Assembly: GCA_963710275.1 (NCBI GenBank)
Contig: CAVPZS010000008.1
Span: 620,001-684,000, forward strand
Source of the DNA: Rhodoblastus sp963710275
Lineage (GTDB): Bacteria; Pseudomonadota; Alphaproteobacteria; Rhizobiales; Beijerinckiaceae
Direction: 5' to 3'
Length of the DNA stretch: 64,000 nucleotides
Below, one piece after another: positions 40,554 through 51,700 of this stretch (the first letter of the stretch is position 1; each line of letters starts with the position of its first letter). Under the pieces are notes generated by a model that saw only the letters and a list, made by a program, of their open reading frames with translations, ran no database searches and was not told the origin of the DNA. The position numbers and the translations under genes are program-made.

Positions 40554-41279
40554 ATGCATCATCTGGTTGACGACAACGCCCTGTCCGCAGTCATCAAGGC
40601 GACAGAGGCGCTGTGTCGCCTTGGGATCCAGGCATCGCCCGCCCTTATCGCCGTCGTCGACGCGTCCGGGTCGATCATGCTCGTCAACGCCGCCTGGCAG
40701 TCGATCGCGAAAGCCCAAGGGGCGAGCGCCGAAGACTTCATTGCCGTCGGCGTCAACTATCTCGACCTGTGCCGCAAGGCCGGCTCTGACCCCTATGCTG
40801 TCGCCGCCTGTTTGGGCATTTCCGGCGTGCTTGACGGCTCCCTGCCCGAATTCGCCATGACCTATCCCTGTCACGGTCCGTCGACGGAACGCTGGTTCCG
40901 AATGAATGTCGCGCCGCTCGACGCGTTGCGGAAGGAGGGCGCCATCATTTCGCATGTGGACGTCACCGACCACAAGACCGAGTCCATGGACCTGGCTGAG
41001 CTTGAAGCCAGCGTGCGGCGCTCCTTTTCGCGATTGATGTATCTCGACGCCATGCTCCCGGCGCTCCCGGACAAGCAAGACCGCGCCCGCCCGAACGAGG
41101 CGCGCGACGCTTCGGTAGAGGCGGCGATCAACGCCTATTTTCTCGCCTGCGACATGACGGACATGGCCCGAGACAGATCCTTCGTCCTGCGACACAGCAC
41201 GAGGCTCCTGTCCGAAATCCTGACCGCCTGGGCGAAGACGACCGGCGACCTGCCGTTCGGGGACGATTCTCCGCTCTGA
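40554..41279 (+). CDS. PAS-domain protein of unknown output
   Basis: 241 residues from ATG 40554. Residues about 27-140 form a PAS domain (ALIAVVDASGSIMLVNAAWQ, and a C-terminal strand with WFRMNVAPLDA and ISHVDVTDHKT). The remaining 100 residues are helical with no kinase, GGDEF or HTH motif. It may be a stand-alone sensor or partner for the multi-PAS kinase encoded 2 kb downstream, but nothing in the sequence proves this. Confidence 0.75.
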   Translation: MHHLVDDNALSAVIKATEALCRLGIQASPALIAVVDASGSIMLVNAAWQSIAKAQGASAEDFIAVGVNYLDLCRKAGSDPYAVAACLGISGVLDGSLPEFAMTYPCHGPSTERWFRMNVAPLDALRKEGAIISHVDVTDHKTESMDLAELEASVRRSFSRLMYLDAMLPALPDKQDRARPNEARDASVEAAINAYFLACDMTDMARDRSFVLRHSTRLLSEILTAWAKTTGDLPFGDDSPL

Positions 41280-41378
41280 GCCGGGCGCCGGATTTAAGCG
41301 TTCATGGCCCCTTGCGATCCGGCGCGCCGGGATTAACTTCTGGCGGCGCCCCGGCGGCGCGGAACGGAGAGCCGCGAC

Positions 41379-42371
41379 ATGGATTTCATCAAGGCCGCGC
41401 TCAATCTGCGAAGCGAAGACGCCGCGCGCCCCTGGCCGCCGCGCAACCTCGCCCTGGCCTTGCAGGGCGGCGGATCCTTCGGCGCCTTCACCTGGGGCGC
41501 GCTCGACCGCCTGCTCGAGGAGGAGCGCATCCAGTTCGACGCGTTTTCGGGCGCCAGCGCCGGGGCGGTCAACGCCGTGCTGCTGGCCAGCGGCCTCGCC
41601 AGCGGCGGGCGCGACGGGGCGCGGAAGAACCTTGATGATTTCTGGTCCCATGTCAGCCAGTCCGCGCTGTTCCTGCCGAAATCCGTGACCCTGCCGATGG
41701 GCTTTCTGGCCCGCGCGCTGTCGCCCTATCAATTCAACCCGTTCGACCTCAATCCGCTGCGCCGGGCGCTCGAATCCCATGTCGACTTCGAGCTGCTGCG
41801 CCAATCGGCCAGCCCGCGCCTGCTGATCGGCGCGACCCGCGTCGGCGCGGCGTCGCTGCGCATTTTCCGCAACCCGGAACTGACCGTGGAGACGGTGCTG
41901 GCCTCGGCCTGCCTGCCGCTGCTTCATCACACCGTGGAGATCGAAGGCGAATCCTACTGGGACGGCGGCTATGTCGCCAATCCGCCGCTGACGCCGCTGG
42001 TGGCGGAAACCGACGCTTCCAATGTGCTGATCATCCAGATCACCCCGACCCGTTCGCAAGTCGTTCCGCGCTCGCGCCAGGAGATCGAGCGGCGCATCGA
42101 CCAGATCAATTTCGCCTCGACCCTCGAGCGCGAGATCGAAGCCATCCGCCTGCTGGCGCCGCTCTGCGCGGCGGGCGACGCCTCGGGCAAATGGGCGAAG
42201 CTGCGTCTCGACCGGCTCAGCGCCGAGAACGAGGTCGAACGCCTGGCGCAGGCCAGCCCGGGCAATCTCGACTGGTCCTTCATCACCAGCCTGCGCGACG
42301 CCGGCCGCGCCGCAGCCGAGGGATGGATCGAACAATCCGACAATTTTTCGCCCAAACTTTTGGACGCCTGA
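41379..42371 (+). CDS. Patatin-like phospholipase
   Basis: 330 residues with the oxyanion-hole segment ALQGGGSFGAFTWGALDRLL, the nucleophile elbow FSGASAGAVNAVLLASGL (G-x-S-x-G) and the catalytic Asp in YWDGGYVANPPLTPLV. These three motifs define the Ser-Asp patatin dyad. The family hydrolyses acyl esters of lipids. No signal peptide is seen. It is followed 34 bases later by the FMN reductase gene, perhaps in the same transcript. Confidence 0.9.
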   Translation: MDFIKAALNLRSEDAARPWPPRNLALALQGGGSFGAFTWGALDRLLEEERIQFDAFSGASAGAVNAVLLASGLASGGRDGARKNLDDFWSHVSQSALFLPKSVTLPMGFLARALSPYQFNPFDLNPLRRALESHVDFELLRQSASPRLLIGATRVGAASLRIFRNPELTVETVLASACLPLLHHTVEIEGESYWDGGYVANPPLTPLVAETDASNVLIIQITPTRSQVVPRSRQEIERRIDQINFASTLEREIEAIRLLAPLCAAGDASGKWAKLRLDRLSAENEVERLAQASPGNLDWSFITSLRDAGRAAAEGWIEQSDNFSPKLLDA

Positions 42372-42405
42372 AACGTTACCGTTCCCTGGGGCACAGGAGC
42401 GTTTC

Positions 42406-42972
42406 ATGGCCGCGGCAAAACTGCATTTCGTCACCCTGCTCGGGAGCCTGCGCAAGGCCTCCGTCAATGGCGGCGTCGCCCGCGCCCTTCCAGAGCTGGC
42501 GCCTGACGGCGTGACCATCGCCGCGCTCGGTTCGATCGGCGATTTGCCGCTCTATGACGCCGATCTTCAGGCGAAGGGCTTTCCGGGACCGGTGGAGGCG
42601 ATGGGCGCGGCGATCACCGCGGCGAACGGGGTCATCGTGATCTCGCCGGAATATAACTATTCCATCCCGGGCGGCTTGAAGAACGCCATTGACTGGCTGT
42701 CTCGCCTGCCCGCGCAGCCGTTCAAGGCCAAGCCCATATTGATCCAGTCCGCCTCGCCCGGCGCGCTCGGCGGCGCCCGCGCGCAATATCACCTGCGCCA
42801 GTGTTTCGTCTTTCTCGACGGTCGCGTGATGAACACGCCGGAAGCGATGATCGGCGGCGCCTATGGCAAAAGCGACAACGCCACTGGCGACCTGACCGAC
42901 GGGACAACGAAGGAATTTTTGCGCAAGCAACTGGAGGAATTCCGGAATTTCGTTCTGGCGATGACCGCGTGA
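42406..42972 (+). CDS. NADPH-dependent FMN reductase (flavodoxin-like)
   Basis: 188 residues. FMN-binding features are LLGSLRKASVNGGVARALPE (phosphate loop) and IVISPEYNYSIPGGLKNAIDWLSR, the hallmark of the ChrR/SsuE-like reductases. These enzymes reduce quinones, chromate or free FMN using NAD(P)H. The length is usual. The native substrate is unknown. Confidence 0.9.
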   Translation: MAAAKLHFVTLLGSLRKASVNGGVARALPELAPDGVTIAALGSIGDLPLYDADLQAKGFPGPVEAMGAAITAANGVIVISPEYNYSIPGGLKNAIDWLSRLPAQPFKAKPILIQSASPGALGGARAQYHLRQCFVFLDGRVMNTPEAMIGGAYGKSDNATGDLTDGTTKEFLRKQLEEFRNFVLAMTA

Positions 42973-43033
42973 CCGGGACTTTCTGTCCTGCCGCCGCCCG
43001 GCGCGGGTTTTCGCCACAAGATTTAACCCGACC

Positions 43034-43082
43034 TTGCAAATTATTGCTTGGTTGGCTCAACAAGAATGGTCTGAATTTGCAA
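43034..43082. repeat. Inverted repeat upstream of the multi-PAS kinase
   Basis: TTGCAAATT (43034-43042) and AATTTGCAA (43074-43082) are perfect 9-base inverted copies separated by 31 bases. It lies in the 266-base gap between the FMN reductase and the kinase gene. It could be a regulator site with a loop or a 3' mRNA structure. Confidence 0.45.
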
Positions 43083-43238
43083 TGAAGCAGGCGCCGCACC
43101 ACAATCCTTAATGGGAATTCAAATCCTGCTCCACTCGCTCCTGAGGGGACATTAATAACGTCCCGCGAGTTTTACGATCTCCACAACCACAAGTATTGAC
43201 ACTGCAGCGTAAGGCGCCCAAAACGGAAGGGAATTTCA

Positions 43239-46200
43239 TTGTCCCTATCCTTGCCGTCACGTCACAAATGGATCGATCAAATGAGCGCCGCGCCCTGCGC
43301 CGTCCTGATCATGGACGCAGATCAGCACAGCCGTGATTGCCTGCGCCTGGTTCTCGAAGCCGACGCGGGCAAGCATGTCCTCGCGGAAGCCTCAAGCGCC
43401 GCGGAAGGGCTGCGCCTTTGCGAAGCCTTGCGTCCGGATTGCGTGCTGCTGGCGCGCCGCCTGCCCGACCTGGACGCCTGCGAATTTGTCGCGCGGCTGC
43501 GCGCGGAGCGCCCGGAGTTTGACGCCCCCATCATTGTCATCGCCGCGATGGGCGAGATGATCGACAGGTCGACCGCGCGGCGCCTCCGCATCCACCAATG
43601 TCTTGATGGTCAGGCCCTCACCGCGGATGGTCTCGGTTGGGCCATCGACAATGCGGTGGAAGCCGCGGAGCTGCGCCGTCAGGCGGCGTGGCAGGCCCAG
43701 GAGCTGGAGCGCCGCGGGAACGCCCTGCACGACAGCGAGGAGCGCTTTTCACGTTTCATGCACGCCTTTCCAGGCGGAGCCTGGATCAAGGACCTCGAGG
43801 GGGCCTACGTCTTCGTGACCCACGCCTTCGCGCTCGCCTTCCACATGACGCCGGAAAAAATCCTGGGACGAACCGCTGAACAGCTGTTTCCGAAGGAAAT
43901 GGACGTCGACCGGAGCGCGAACGACCGCCGCGCGCTCGAGAGCCCGAACGGCCTCACGGCGACAGAGGTCATCAGGCTTCCCGGGGGCGGCTCCAGGCAA
44001 ATGCTGGTCAGCCGCTTCCCCATCCGAAACTTGGAAGGTCAGACGAAATTTGTTGGTGGACTGGCGATCGACATCACGCCGGGGCTGGGCAGTTTTATCG
44101 AGAAGGCGCCCTATGGCGTCGCCATGTTCGACCGCGACATGACCTATGTCGCGGTCAGCCAGCGCTGGACAGAGGAGTTCGGCGCCGGGAAAGGCGAGTT
44201 CATCGGCCTGAACGCTCTGGAGTTGCATCCGGAGATGCGCACGCGATGGGAAGAAATCGCACGGCAGGTGCTGGCCGGAAATCACCTTAGGGAAGACGAG
44301 GAACTCCTGGCCGCGGTCCGACGGCGTCCGCAACTGGTATCGCTGGTCGGCCTATCCCTGGATCGACCATAACGGGCTGCCCGGCGGCGTCATCGTCACC
44401 ACGGAAAACATCACTGCGACAAGGGAAGCGGAAGCCGCCCGGCGCGAGAACGAGCAGCGCTATCGCATCTTCTTCGACAACGCCGCTTTCGGCGCAGCCG
44501 AACTCGACCTCGAAGGCAATGTCCTCAAGGCCAACAAGCGCCTTTGCGAAATGAGCGGCTATTCCGCCGAAGACTATGTCGGCAAAAAAGTGACGGACGG
44601 GGCGCATCGGGACGACGCGGCGGGTTATCTTGCGGCGCGCGCCGCCTATCTGAAGGGCGCCGACAGGTCGTTCGCCCATGAAATGCGCCTTTATCGCAAG
44701 GACGGCAGCCTCGGCTGGTACCGCCTGACGGCGTCGCTGGTGCGCGACGGCAAGGGCGTTCCGATCTATTCCTGCGGCATCGTCGAAGAGATTACCGCAC
44801 GGGTCGAGGCCGAGCACGCCTTGCGGGACAGCGAGCAGCGCTACCGCATCTTCTTCGACAACGCCGCCTTCGGCGCCGCCGAACTCGACCTTGACGGCCA
44901 CCTGCTCAAGGTGAACAAGCGCCTGTGCGAAATGGGCGGTTATTGCGCCGAGGACTATCTCGGCAAGAAGGTGACGGAGATCGCGCACCCCGACGACGCG
45001 GCGGGGTATCTGGCTGCGCGCGACGCCTATCTGAGCGGAAAGACCAGGTCGTTCACCCACGAAATGCGTTTCCGGCGCAAGGATGGCAGCCTCGGCTGGT
45101 TCCGTCTCACCGCGGCGCTGGTGCGCGACGGCAAGGGCGTCCCGCTCTATTCCTGCGGCATCATCGAAGAAGTCACGGCCCGCGTCGAGGCCGAGTCCGC
45201 CTTGCGGGAGAGCGAGCAACGCTATCGCGTCTTCTTCGACAACGCCGCATTCGGGGCAGCCGAACTCGACCTCGGCGGCCGCATCATCAAGGTGAACCAG
45301 AAGCTCTGCGAAATGGGCGGATACGAGCCCGAGGACCTGATCGGCAAGACCACGATGGAGCTCGTGCGGCCGGACGACCGGCCCGTTTACGAACAGGCGC
45401 GGGCAGCTCATCTCTCGGGACGACCAGAAGGCCTCGAGCGCGTCCGCTTTCCGCGCAAGGACGGCAGCCTCGCCTGGATCAGGATCACGGCCTCGCTGGT
45501 GCGCGACGGCAATGGCGCTCCACTTTATTCCTGCGGGATCATCGAGGACATCACCAAACGCGAAGAGGCCGAGGAGAGCCGGCGCGAAAGCGAAGAGACG
45601 GTATCGCGCCTTCTTCAACAACGGCGCCTTCGGCGCTCTCGAAACCGACCTGCAGGGCCGTTATCTCAAAGTCAATAAATGGCTTTGCGACATCAGTGGG
45701 TATACGCCCGAGGAGTTGATCGGCAAGACGGCGGAAGACTTTGCCCATCCCGACGACATCCCGACCTACCAGACCGCGCGGGACTTCCATCGGGCCGGCG
45801 TCGAAAACGCCTTCGCGGGCCGGTTCCGCTTTTTCCTGAAGAACGGGGAAATCGCATGGGCCCGCGTCCAGTCGACACTGATCCGCAATGTCGACGGGAA
45901 GCCGCTCTATTCCTGCTCGGTGCTCGTCGACGAGACGGAAAGCGTCAAGGCCGAAGAGGCCTTGCGCGCCAGCGAGGAACGCCTTCGCACCTTGAGCGAC
46001 AACCTGCCCAACAGCGTCGTCTTCAAATTTACGCGGGATGCGGCGGGCAAAGGCCGCCTGCTTTACCTGAGCGCGGGCGTCGAGAAGCTCACCGGCGTTT
46101 CCGCGGAGGAGGCCATGGCCAACCCCGCGGCGCTGCTCAGGAGCGTCCCCCCGGACTACTGGTCGACCTACTTTGCCGCGAGGGGAAAAGCCACGCGGGA

Positions 46201-47464
46201 GGGAACGGACTACTCCGTCGAATTGCCGATCATAAGACCCGACGGCGGAAGAAGCTGGATCAGACTGCATGCCCGTTCCAGCCGCATGCCGGACGGCCAG
46301 CTCGTCTGGGACGGCGTCCAGACCGACATCACCGAACTCAAGCTCGCGCAATTCGCTTTGGCGCACAATGAGGCGCGGCTCAACGCCGTCCTCGATTGCG
46401 CCCAGGACGCAATCATCTCGGTCGACAGCGCCGGCGTGATCCAGTCTATCAACGCCGCGGGCGTGGCCATGTTCGGCTACGCGAGGGATGAAATCATCGG
46501 GCGCCACGCCGAGATCCTTATGCCGGAGACCTACTGGCTGTCGCATCGGGCGGCGCTGGAGGAGGCGGAGGCGCAATCATTGAAGGATGTCAAAGTCTAC
46601 GGCCGCGAGCAGCGCATGGAAGGCCTGCGCAAGGACGGATCGGTCTTTCCCGTCGAGATCGCGCTCGCCGGCTCGACATTCGACGACCAGCGGCTTTTCG
46701 TCGGCTTCGTGCGCGATCTATCGGAGCGCCGCGTGATCGAGGAGCGGATAGAACAATTGAAAGCCCAACGCCTGACCGCCATGGGCGGCATGGCCGCGGC
46801 CCTGGCGCATGAGCTCAACCAGCCGCTGGCCGCCATCGGCGCCCATGTCGAAACGGCGCAGCGCCTGATGCGCATGCCCGCAGACAAGCGTCCCTTCAAG
46901 GTCGAGGACAGTCTCGGCCTGGCGGTCGAACAAACCGTTCGCGCCGGCGAGATCATCTCGCATCTGCGGCAGTTCGCGGCGCGCGGCGAGCCGGACAAGA
47001 CCGCCCACAGCATGCACGCGCTGATCGTGGAAGTCCGCGACTCCATGCTGGTCACGCCGCGCCGCAGGGAGTGTCCGATTGTTCTGACGCTCGAGGCGGC
47101 CCGCGACCGGGTTTTCATCGACAAGGTGCAAATGAGACAGGTGCTGTTCAATCTCGTCCGCAATGCCGAGGAAGCAATGGAAGACCTGACCGGTCCCAGG
47201 TTGACGATCGCGACCTCCGCAAGGGGGAACGCCGCAATTCAGATCGACGTCATCGATATCGGGCCCGGCATCGCGCGCGACGTGAAAGACAAGCTGTTCG
47301 AGCCGCTGGCGACCACCAAGGCCAAGGGCATGGGGATCGGCCTGTCGCTGTCGCGCTCGATCGTCGAAATCCACTCGGGAAGCCTGACGGTCGGCGCGAA
47401 TCCAGGCGGCGGCGCCGTGTTCAGCCTGGTCCTGCCATTGATCGCTCCGGGAGAAGACTCATGA
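43239..47464 (+). CDS. FixL-like multi-PAS sensor histidine kinase
   Basis: About 1408 residues. TTG 43239 is chosen because GGAAGGGA lies 8-15 bases before it; ATG 43281 has no such site. Order: a receiver-like domain (about 18-135) whose expected phospho-Asp is replaced (VLLARRLPDLD); a PAS domain; four related PAS-PAC units (FFDNAAFGAAELDL type); another PAS; a last PAS resembling FixL heme PAS; then the kinase core with AALAHELNQPLAAIGAHVET (H-box), VLFNLVRNAEEAM (N-box), DIGPGIA and GMGIGLSLSRSIVEIHSG. No membrane segment. Indels near 44320 and 45600. The stop overlaps the response-regulator start (ATGA). Oxygen or redox sensing is inferred. Confidence 0.88.
44452..45970 (+). repeat. Intragenic tandem repeat of PAS-PAC units, 381-bp period
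   Basis: Four units begin at 44452, 44833, 45214 and 45592, so the steps are 381, 381 and 378 bases (127 or 126 codons). Units 1-3 are very close at protein level (QRYRIFFDNAAFGAAELDL; EMRxxRKDGSLGW; SLVRDGKGVPxYSCGI), while unit 4 (FFNNGAFGALETDLQ) is more diverged. This indicates recent duplication within the gene. Confidence 0.88.
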
Positions 47465-48100
47465 GCCGGCCCATGGCGATCCACATTGTCGACGACGACG
47501 AAGCCATTCGCGTCTCGGTCAGCCGCCTGCTGATCACTGAAGGTTTCGCCGTCAAGACCCATGCGTCGGCCAAGGACTTCATTCGCGATTTTCCTGCGGA
47601 GTTCCTGCGGTTGCCTGGTAACCGACGTTCGCATGCCCGAAATGTCGGGGATGGAGCTTCTGGATTATGTCAAGGAACGCGGCCTCGACCTGAGCGTCAT
47701 TTTGCTGACCGGCCACGCCGACGTGCCCCTGGCTGTGCTCGCGACCAAGCGCGGCGCCGTCGACGTGCTCGAAAAGCCGTTTCGCGCCGACGTGCTGATC
47801 GCCACCGTCCGCAACACTTTGGCGAAATGCTGCGTCAAGCCGGCAGAACAGCGCGAGGCGGACGCCCGCTTCGCGTCGCTGTCGGCGCGCGAACGCGAAG
47901 TCCTCGACCGGCTGGTGCTCGGACATCAAAACAAGATCGTCGCCTATGAGCTGGGCATCAGCCATCGCACCGTGGAAATCCATCGCGCCAGGATCTTGAA
48001 GAAGACGGGAACCGGCAGCCTCCCCGAACTGATCCGTCTCTACCTGAGCCTGGAGCGAGCGTCGGCCGCCGGCGCCGCTCTCGGCGATCCTGAAAGCTAG
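47461..48100 (+). CDS. FixJ-family response regulator, frameshift near 47605
   Basis: About 212 residues. The ATG at 47461 overlaps the kinase stop. The receiver has the acidic pair in IHIVDDDEAIRVSVSRLL, the phospho-accepting Asp in CLVTDVRMPEMSGMELL, the Thr in LLTGHADVP and the Lys in VLEKPFRADV. The output is a LuxR-type helix-turn-helix with SAREREVLDRLVLGHQNK and ISHRTVEIHRARILKKTG. An indel near 47605 breaks the receiver. As partner of the multi-PAS kinase it should activate transcription; its targets are unknown. Confidence 0.9.
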
Positions 48101-48498
48101 TACATTGTTTTCAGGCGAACTTCATCGCCACGCCCTTGACCGGAAAATGGAATAAGGGCTATTACCTATTCCCGGGAGCCTCCAAGGGCGGCGGCGACGG
48201 CAAGCTCCCAGGTTTCCGTCATATGCCCTGTGATTTCCACAAGATGGGACTGAAATTGGATCTGGCGGCGCTGTTGCGGGGGCGGCGCGCCGGCCGCGAT
48301 ACGCGCAACTCCTTATTGACCCGGGACCATGCTTCATCCGATTGTTCTTCATGCACTTTCGTCCGGATGTGACGAAACGGAAGCGGCAAGCGCAAAGCCT
48401 GAGCTTGCAGAAAAATCGATATGAGGTCCCAAGTGTTCACGAGAATTCCGGGCGCTATTCGCAACCCTACGATTTACCCGACGACAGGGGGCGCCAAC
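48101..48498. other. 398-base spacer without a recognised gene
   Basis: Short open frames exist on both strands but none has a good ribosome site or a recognisable product. The promoter of the small gene at 48499 should lie here. I see nothing else. Confidence 0.4.
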
Positions 48499-48717
48499 AT
48501 GCTCGCAAAAGACGCAGAGCAGGTGCTTGCACATCTCCAGCGCGCGGAAATCGAACTGCATTTCGCCTCGGCCGATTTGGGGAGCCTCGGCGTGCTGCCT
48601 CAATATCCGGAGATCGAAATCGCATTGTTGGCGCTCAAGGCCGCCATCGGAAAAATAAGCGACGCTGAAGAGGCCGAGACGCCCGGAGACGCGCCTACGA
48701 CGCCAAAGGCGAACTAA
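48499..48717 (+). CDS. Small helical protein of unknown function
   Basis: 72 residues from ATG 48499, with AGGGGG about 9 bases upstream. MLAKDAEQVLAHLQRAEIEL and IEIALLALKAAIGKI are predicted helices and the tail is acidic and Pro/Thr-rich. No family recognised. An in-frame ATG at 48421 would add 26 residues, without a better ribosome site. It lies convergent with mfd. Confidence 0.5.
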   Translation: MLAKDAEQVLAHLQRAEIELHFASADLGSLGVLPQYPEIEIALLALKAAIGKISDAEEAETPGDAPTTPKAN

Positions 48718-48747
48718 GGCGCTTGCTCCACGAGGGCGCCGACGGCG

Positions 48748-51700
48748 TCACGCGCTCTTCTTCTCCGCAATCTGAACAAGCTCGCGCAGCAGTGCGCGGG
48801 CGCCGCTCAGCCGGTCCTGAGCGCGTTCATACTCGCCGATGAAGACGATCTTCATGTCGGGCCGGACCTTGGCCTCAGATCCCTGCCTCGAGATAAAGCG
48901 CACCAATCCCTGCGGATTGGCGAAGCTGTTGTTGCGGAAGCCGATGATGACGCCCTTCGGCCCAGCCTCCAGTTTTTCCACATGGGCGCGCCTGCACAAG
49001 GCTTTCACACCGACCAGCAACATAAGCTGCTTGACCTCGTCCGGCATCGGGCCGAAGCGGTCGATCATCTCAGCGGCGAAATTCTCGATGTCCGCTTCGT
49101 CGTCCAGCGAGGCCAGGCGGCGGTAGAGCTGCAGGCGCAGGTTGAGATCCTCGACATAATGTTCGGGAATGGTCACCGGCGTCCCCAGGGTGATCAGCGG
49201 CGACCATGCTTCTTCGACCGCCTCGCCGCCGCCCGCCTTCAGCGCTGCGATGGTCTCGTTGAGCATCTGCTGGTAGAGCTCGTAGCCGACTTCCTTGATA
49301 TGGCCGGACTGTTCGTCGCCGAGCAGATTGCCGGCGCCGCGGATGTCGAGGTCATGGCTGGCGAGCTGGAAGCCCGCTCCGAGCGTGTCGAGCGATTGCA
49401 GCACTTCCAGCCGTCTTGAAGCCTGCGGCGTGATGGTCTTGCTGGCGGGCGTGGTGAACAGCGCATAGGCGCGGGTTTTCGAGCGCCCGACGCGGCCGCG
49501 CAGCTGGTAGAGCTGCGCCAGCCCGAACATGTCGGCGCGATAGACGATGAGCGTGTTGGCGGTGGGTATGTCCAGGCCGGATTCGACGATATTGGTCGAG
49601 ACCAGCACGTCATATTTGCCGTCGTAAAAGGCGCCGATGCGATCTTCGAGCTCTGTTGAGGCCATCTGGCCATGGGCGACGGTAAATTTCGCTTCGGGCA
49701 CATTCTGCCGCAGCCAGGACGTTGCGTCATCCAGGTCTTCGAGCCGCGGGCAGACGAAGAAGCTCTGCCCGCCCCGGAACCGCTCGCGCAACAGAGCCTC
49801 GCGCACGATGAGGTCATCGAAGGGCGTGACAAAGGTGCGCACGGCGAGGCGATCGACCGGGGGCGTGGCGATGATCGACAATTCGCGCACGCCGGTGAGG
49901 GCCAGTTGCAGGGTGCGCGGGATCGGCGTCGCCGAGAGCGTCAGCACGTGGACCTCCGAGCGCAGCTCCTTCAGCCGCTCCTTGTGGCCGACGCCGAAAT
50001 GCTGCTCCTCGTCGATGATGACGAGGCCTAGGTTCTTGAAGCTCACCGTCTTGCCCAGCACCGCATGGGTGCCGATGACGATGTCGATCGATCCCTCCGC
50101 GATCCCTTTCCGCGCGTCGCGCATGGCCGCGGTCGACACCATGCGCGACATTTGCGCCAGCCGGATCGGCAGGCCCGAAAAGCGCGCGCAAAAATTCTTG
50201 TAATGCTGGCGCGCCAGCAGCGTGGTCGGCACGACGACCGCGACCTGCGAGCCGTCGATCGCGGCGGCGAAGGCCGCGCGCAAGGCCACTTCGGTCTTGC
50301 CGAAACCGACGTCGCCACAGATCAGCCGATCCATCGGCCTACCCGCGGCCATGTCCTGCAAGGTGGTCTCGATGGCGGCGAGCTGGTCGTCGGTCTCGTC
50401 ATAGGGGAAGCGGGCGCAGAATTCCTCGTAAAGTCCTTCCGGGGCGACGAATTTCGGCGCCTCATGCAGCGCCCGCGCCGCAGCGATCTTGATCAGCCCC
50501 TGCGCCATCTGGCGGATGCGCAGCTTCAGCCGGGCCTTGCGCTCGCGCCAGGCCGAATGGCCGAGCCGGTCGAGCGCCGCCTCGGCGTCCTCCGAGCCGA
50601 AGCGCGTCAGCAGTTCGATGTTCTCCACCGGCACGAACAGCTTGTCGCCGCCGGAATAATGCAGCTCCAGGCAGTCATGCGGCGCGCCCGCGGCCTCGAT
50701 ATGTTTCAGCCCGATGAAGCGGCCGATGCCGTGGTCGACGTGGACGACGAGATCGCCGGCCGACAGCGCCGCGACTTCGGCCAGGAAATTCGCGCCGCGC
50801 TTCTTGCGCCGCCGTTGCGGCGCCAGGCGGTCGCCGAGAATATCCTGCTCGCCGATCACCGCGAGATCGCCGGCGACAAAGCCCGCTTCCAGCCCGATCA
50901 CGGCCAGCGCTGCGCGTCCGTCGCGCAAGGACAGCGCCTGCGACAGGTTCGAAACCAGCTCGTGTTTCTTCAGCCCGTGCTCGGCGAGCACGGAGCCCAG
51001 CCGGTCGCGCGAGCCGTCGCTCCAGCCGGCGACGACGACTTTTTTCCCTTCGCCCTGGAGGGCGCGGATGTGATCGACGGCGGCCTGGAACACATTGGCG
51101 TTTTCGTCATTGCGCTCGGGGGAGAAATTGCGCCCCGGCGCGCCGCCGCAATCGATGACCAGCTCCTTGCCGCCTTCCGGCGCGGCGAAGGGCGAAATTT
51201 TCGCCGTCGTCGCGCGGGCGAGTTTTTCGGAGAACTCTTCTGGCTGGAAATAAAGCTCGTCGGGCGCCAGCGGCTTGTAATTGCTGTGCGCGGGGTCCTG
51301 CCGATAGGCCGTGCGGCGCGCGTCGTAATAATCCTTGATCAAGGCGAAACGCTCATGCGCCGCGGCCTCGGCCTGGGAATCCAGCAGCAGCGGCGCGTCG
51401 CCGACATAGTCGAACAGGCTGTCCAGCCCGTCGTAGAGCAGCGGCAGCCAGTGATCGAGGCCCGCGGGACGCCGTCCCTCGCTCATCGTCTCATAGAGCG
51501 TGTCGCCGCGCGTCTGCGCGCCGAACAGCGCCACGTATTTCTGCCGGAACCGCTTGATGCTCTCGGTGGTGATCGAGGATTCGTTCACAGGCACGAGGTC
51601 GAGCGCGCGCAATTGCCCTGTTGTGCGCTGGCTCTCGGGATCGAAGGCGCGGATGGTTTCGAGAATGTCGCCGAAAAAATCAAGCCGCACCGGGGCCGGC

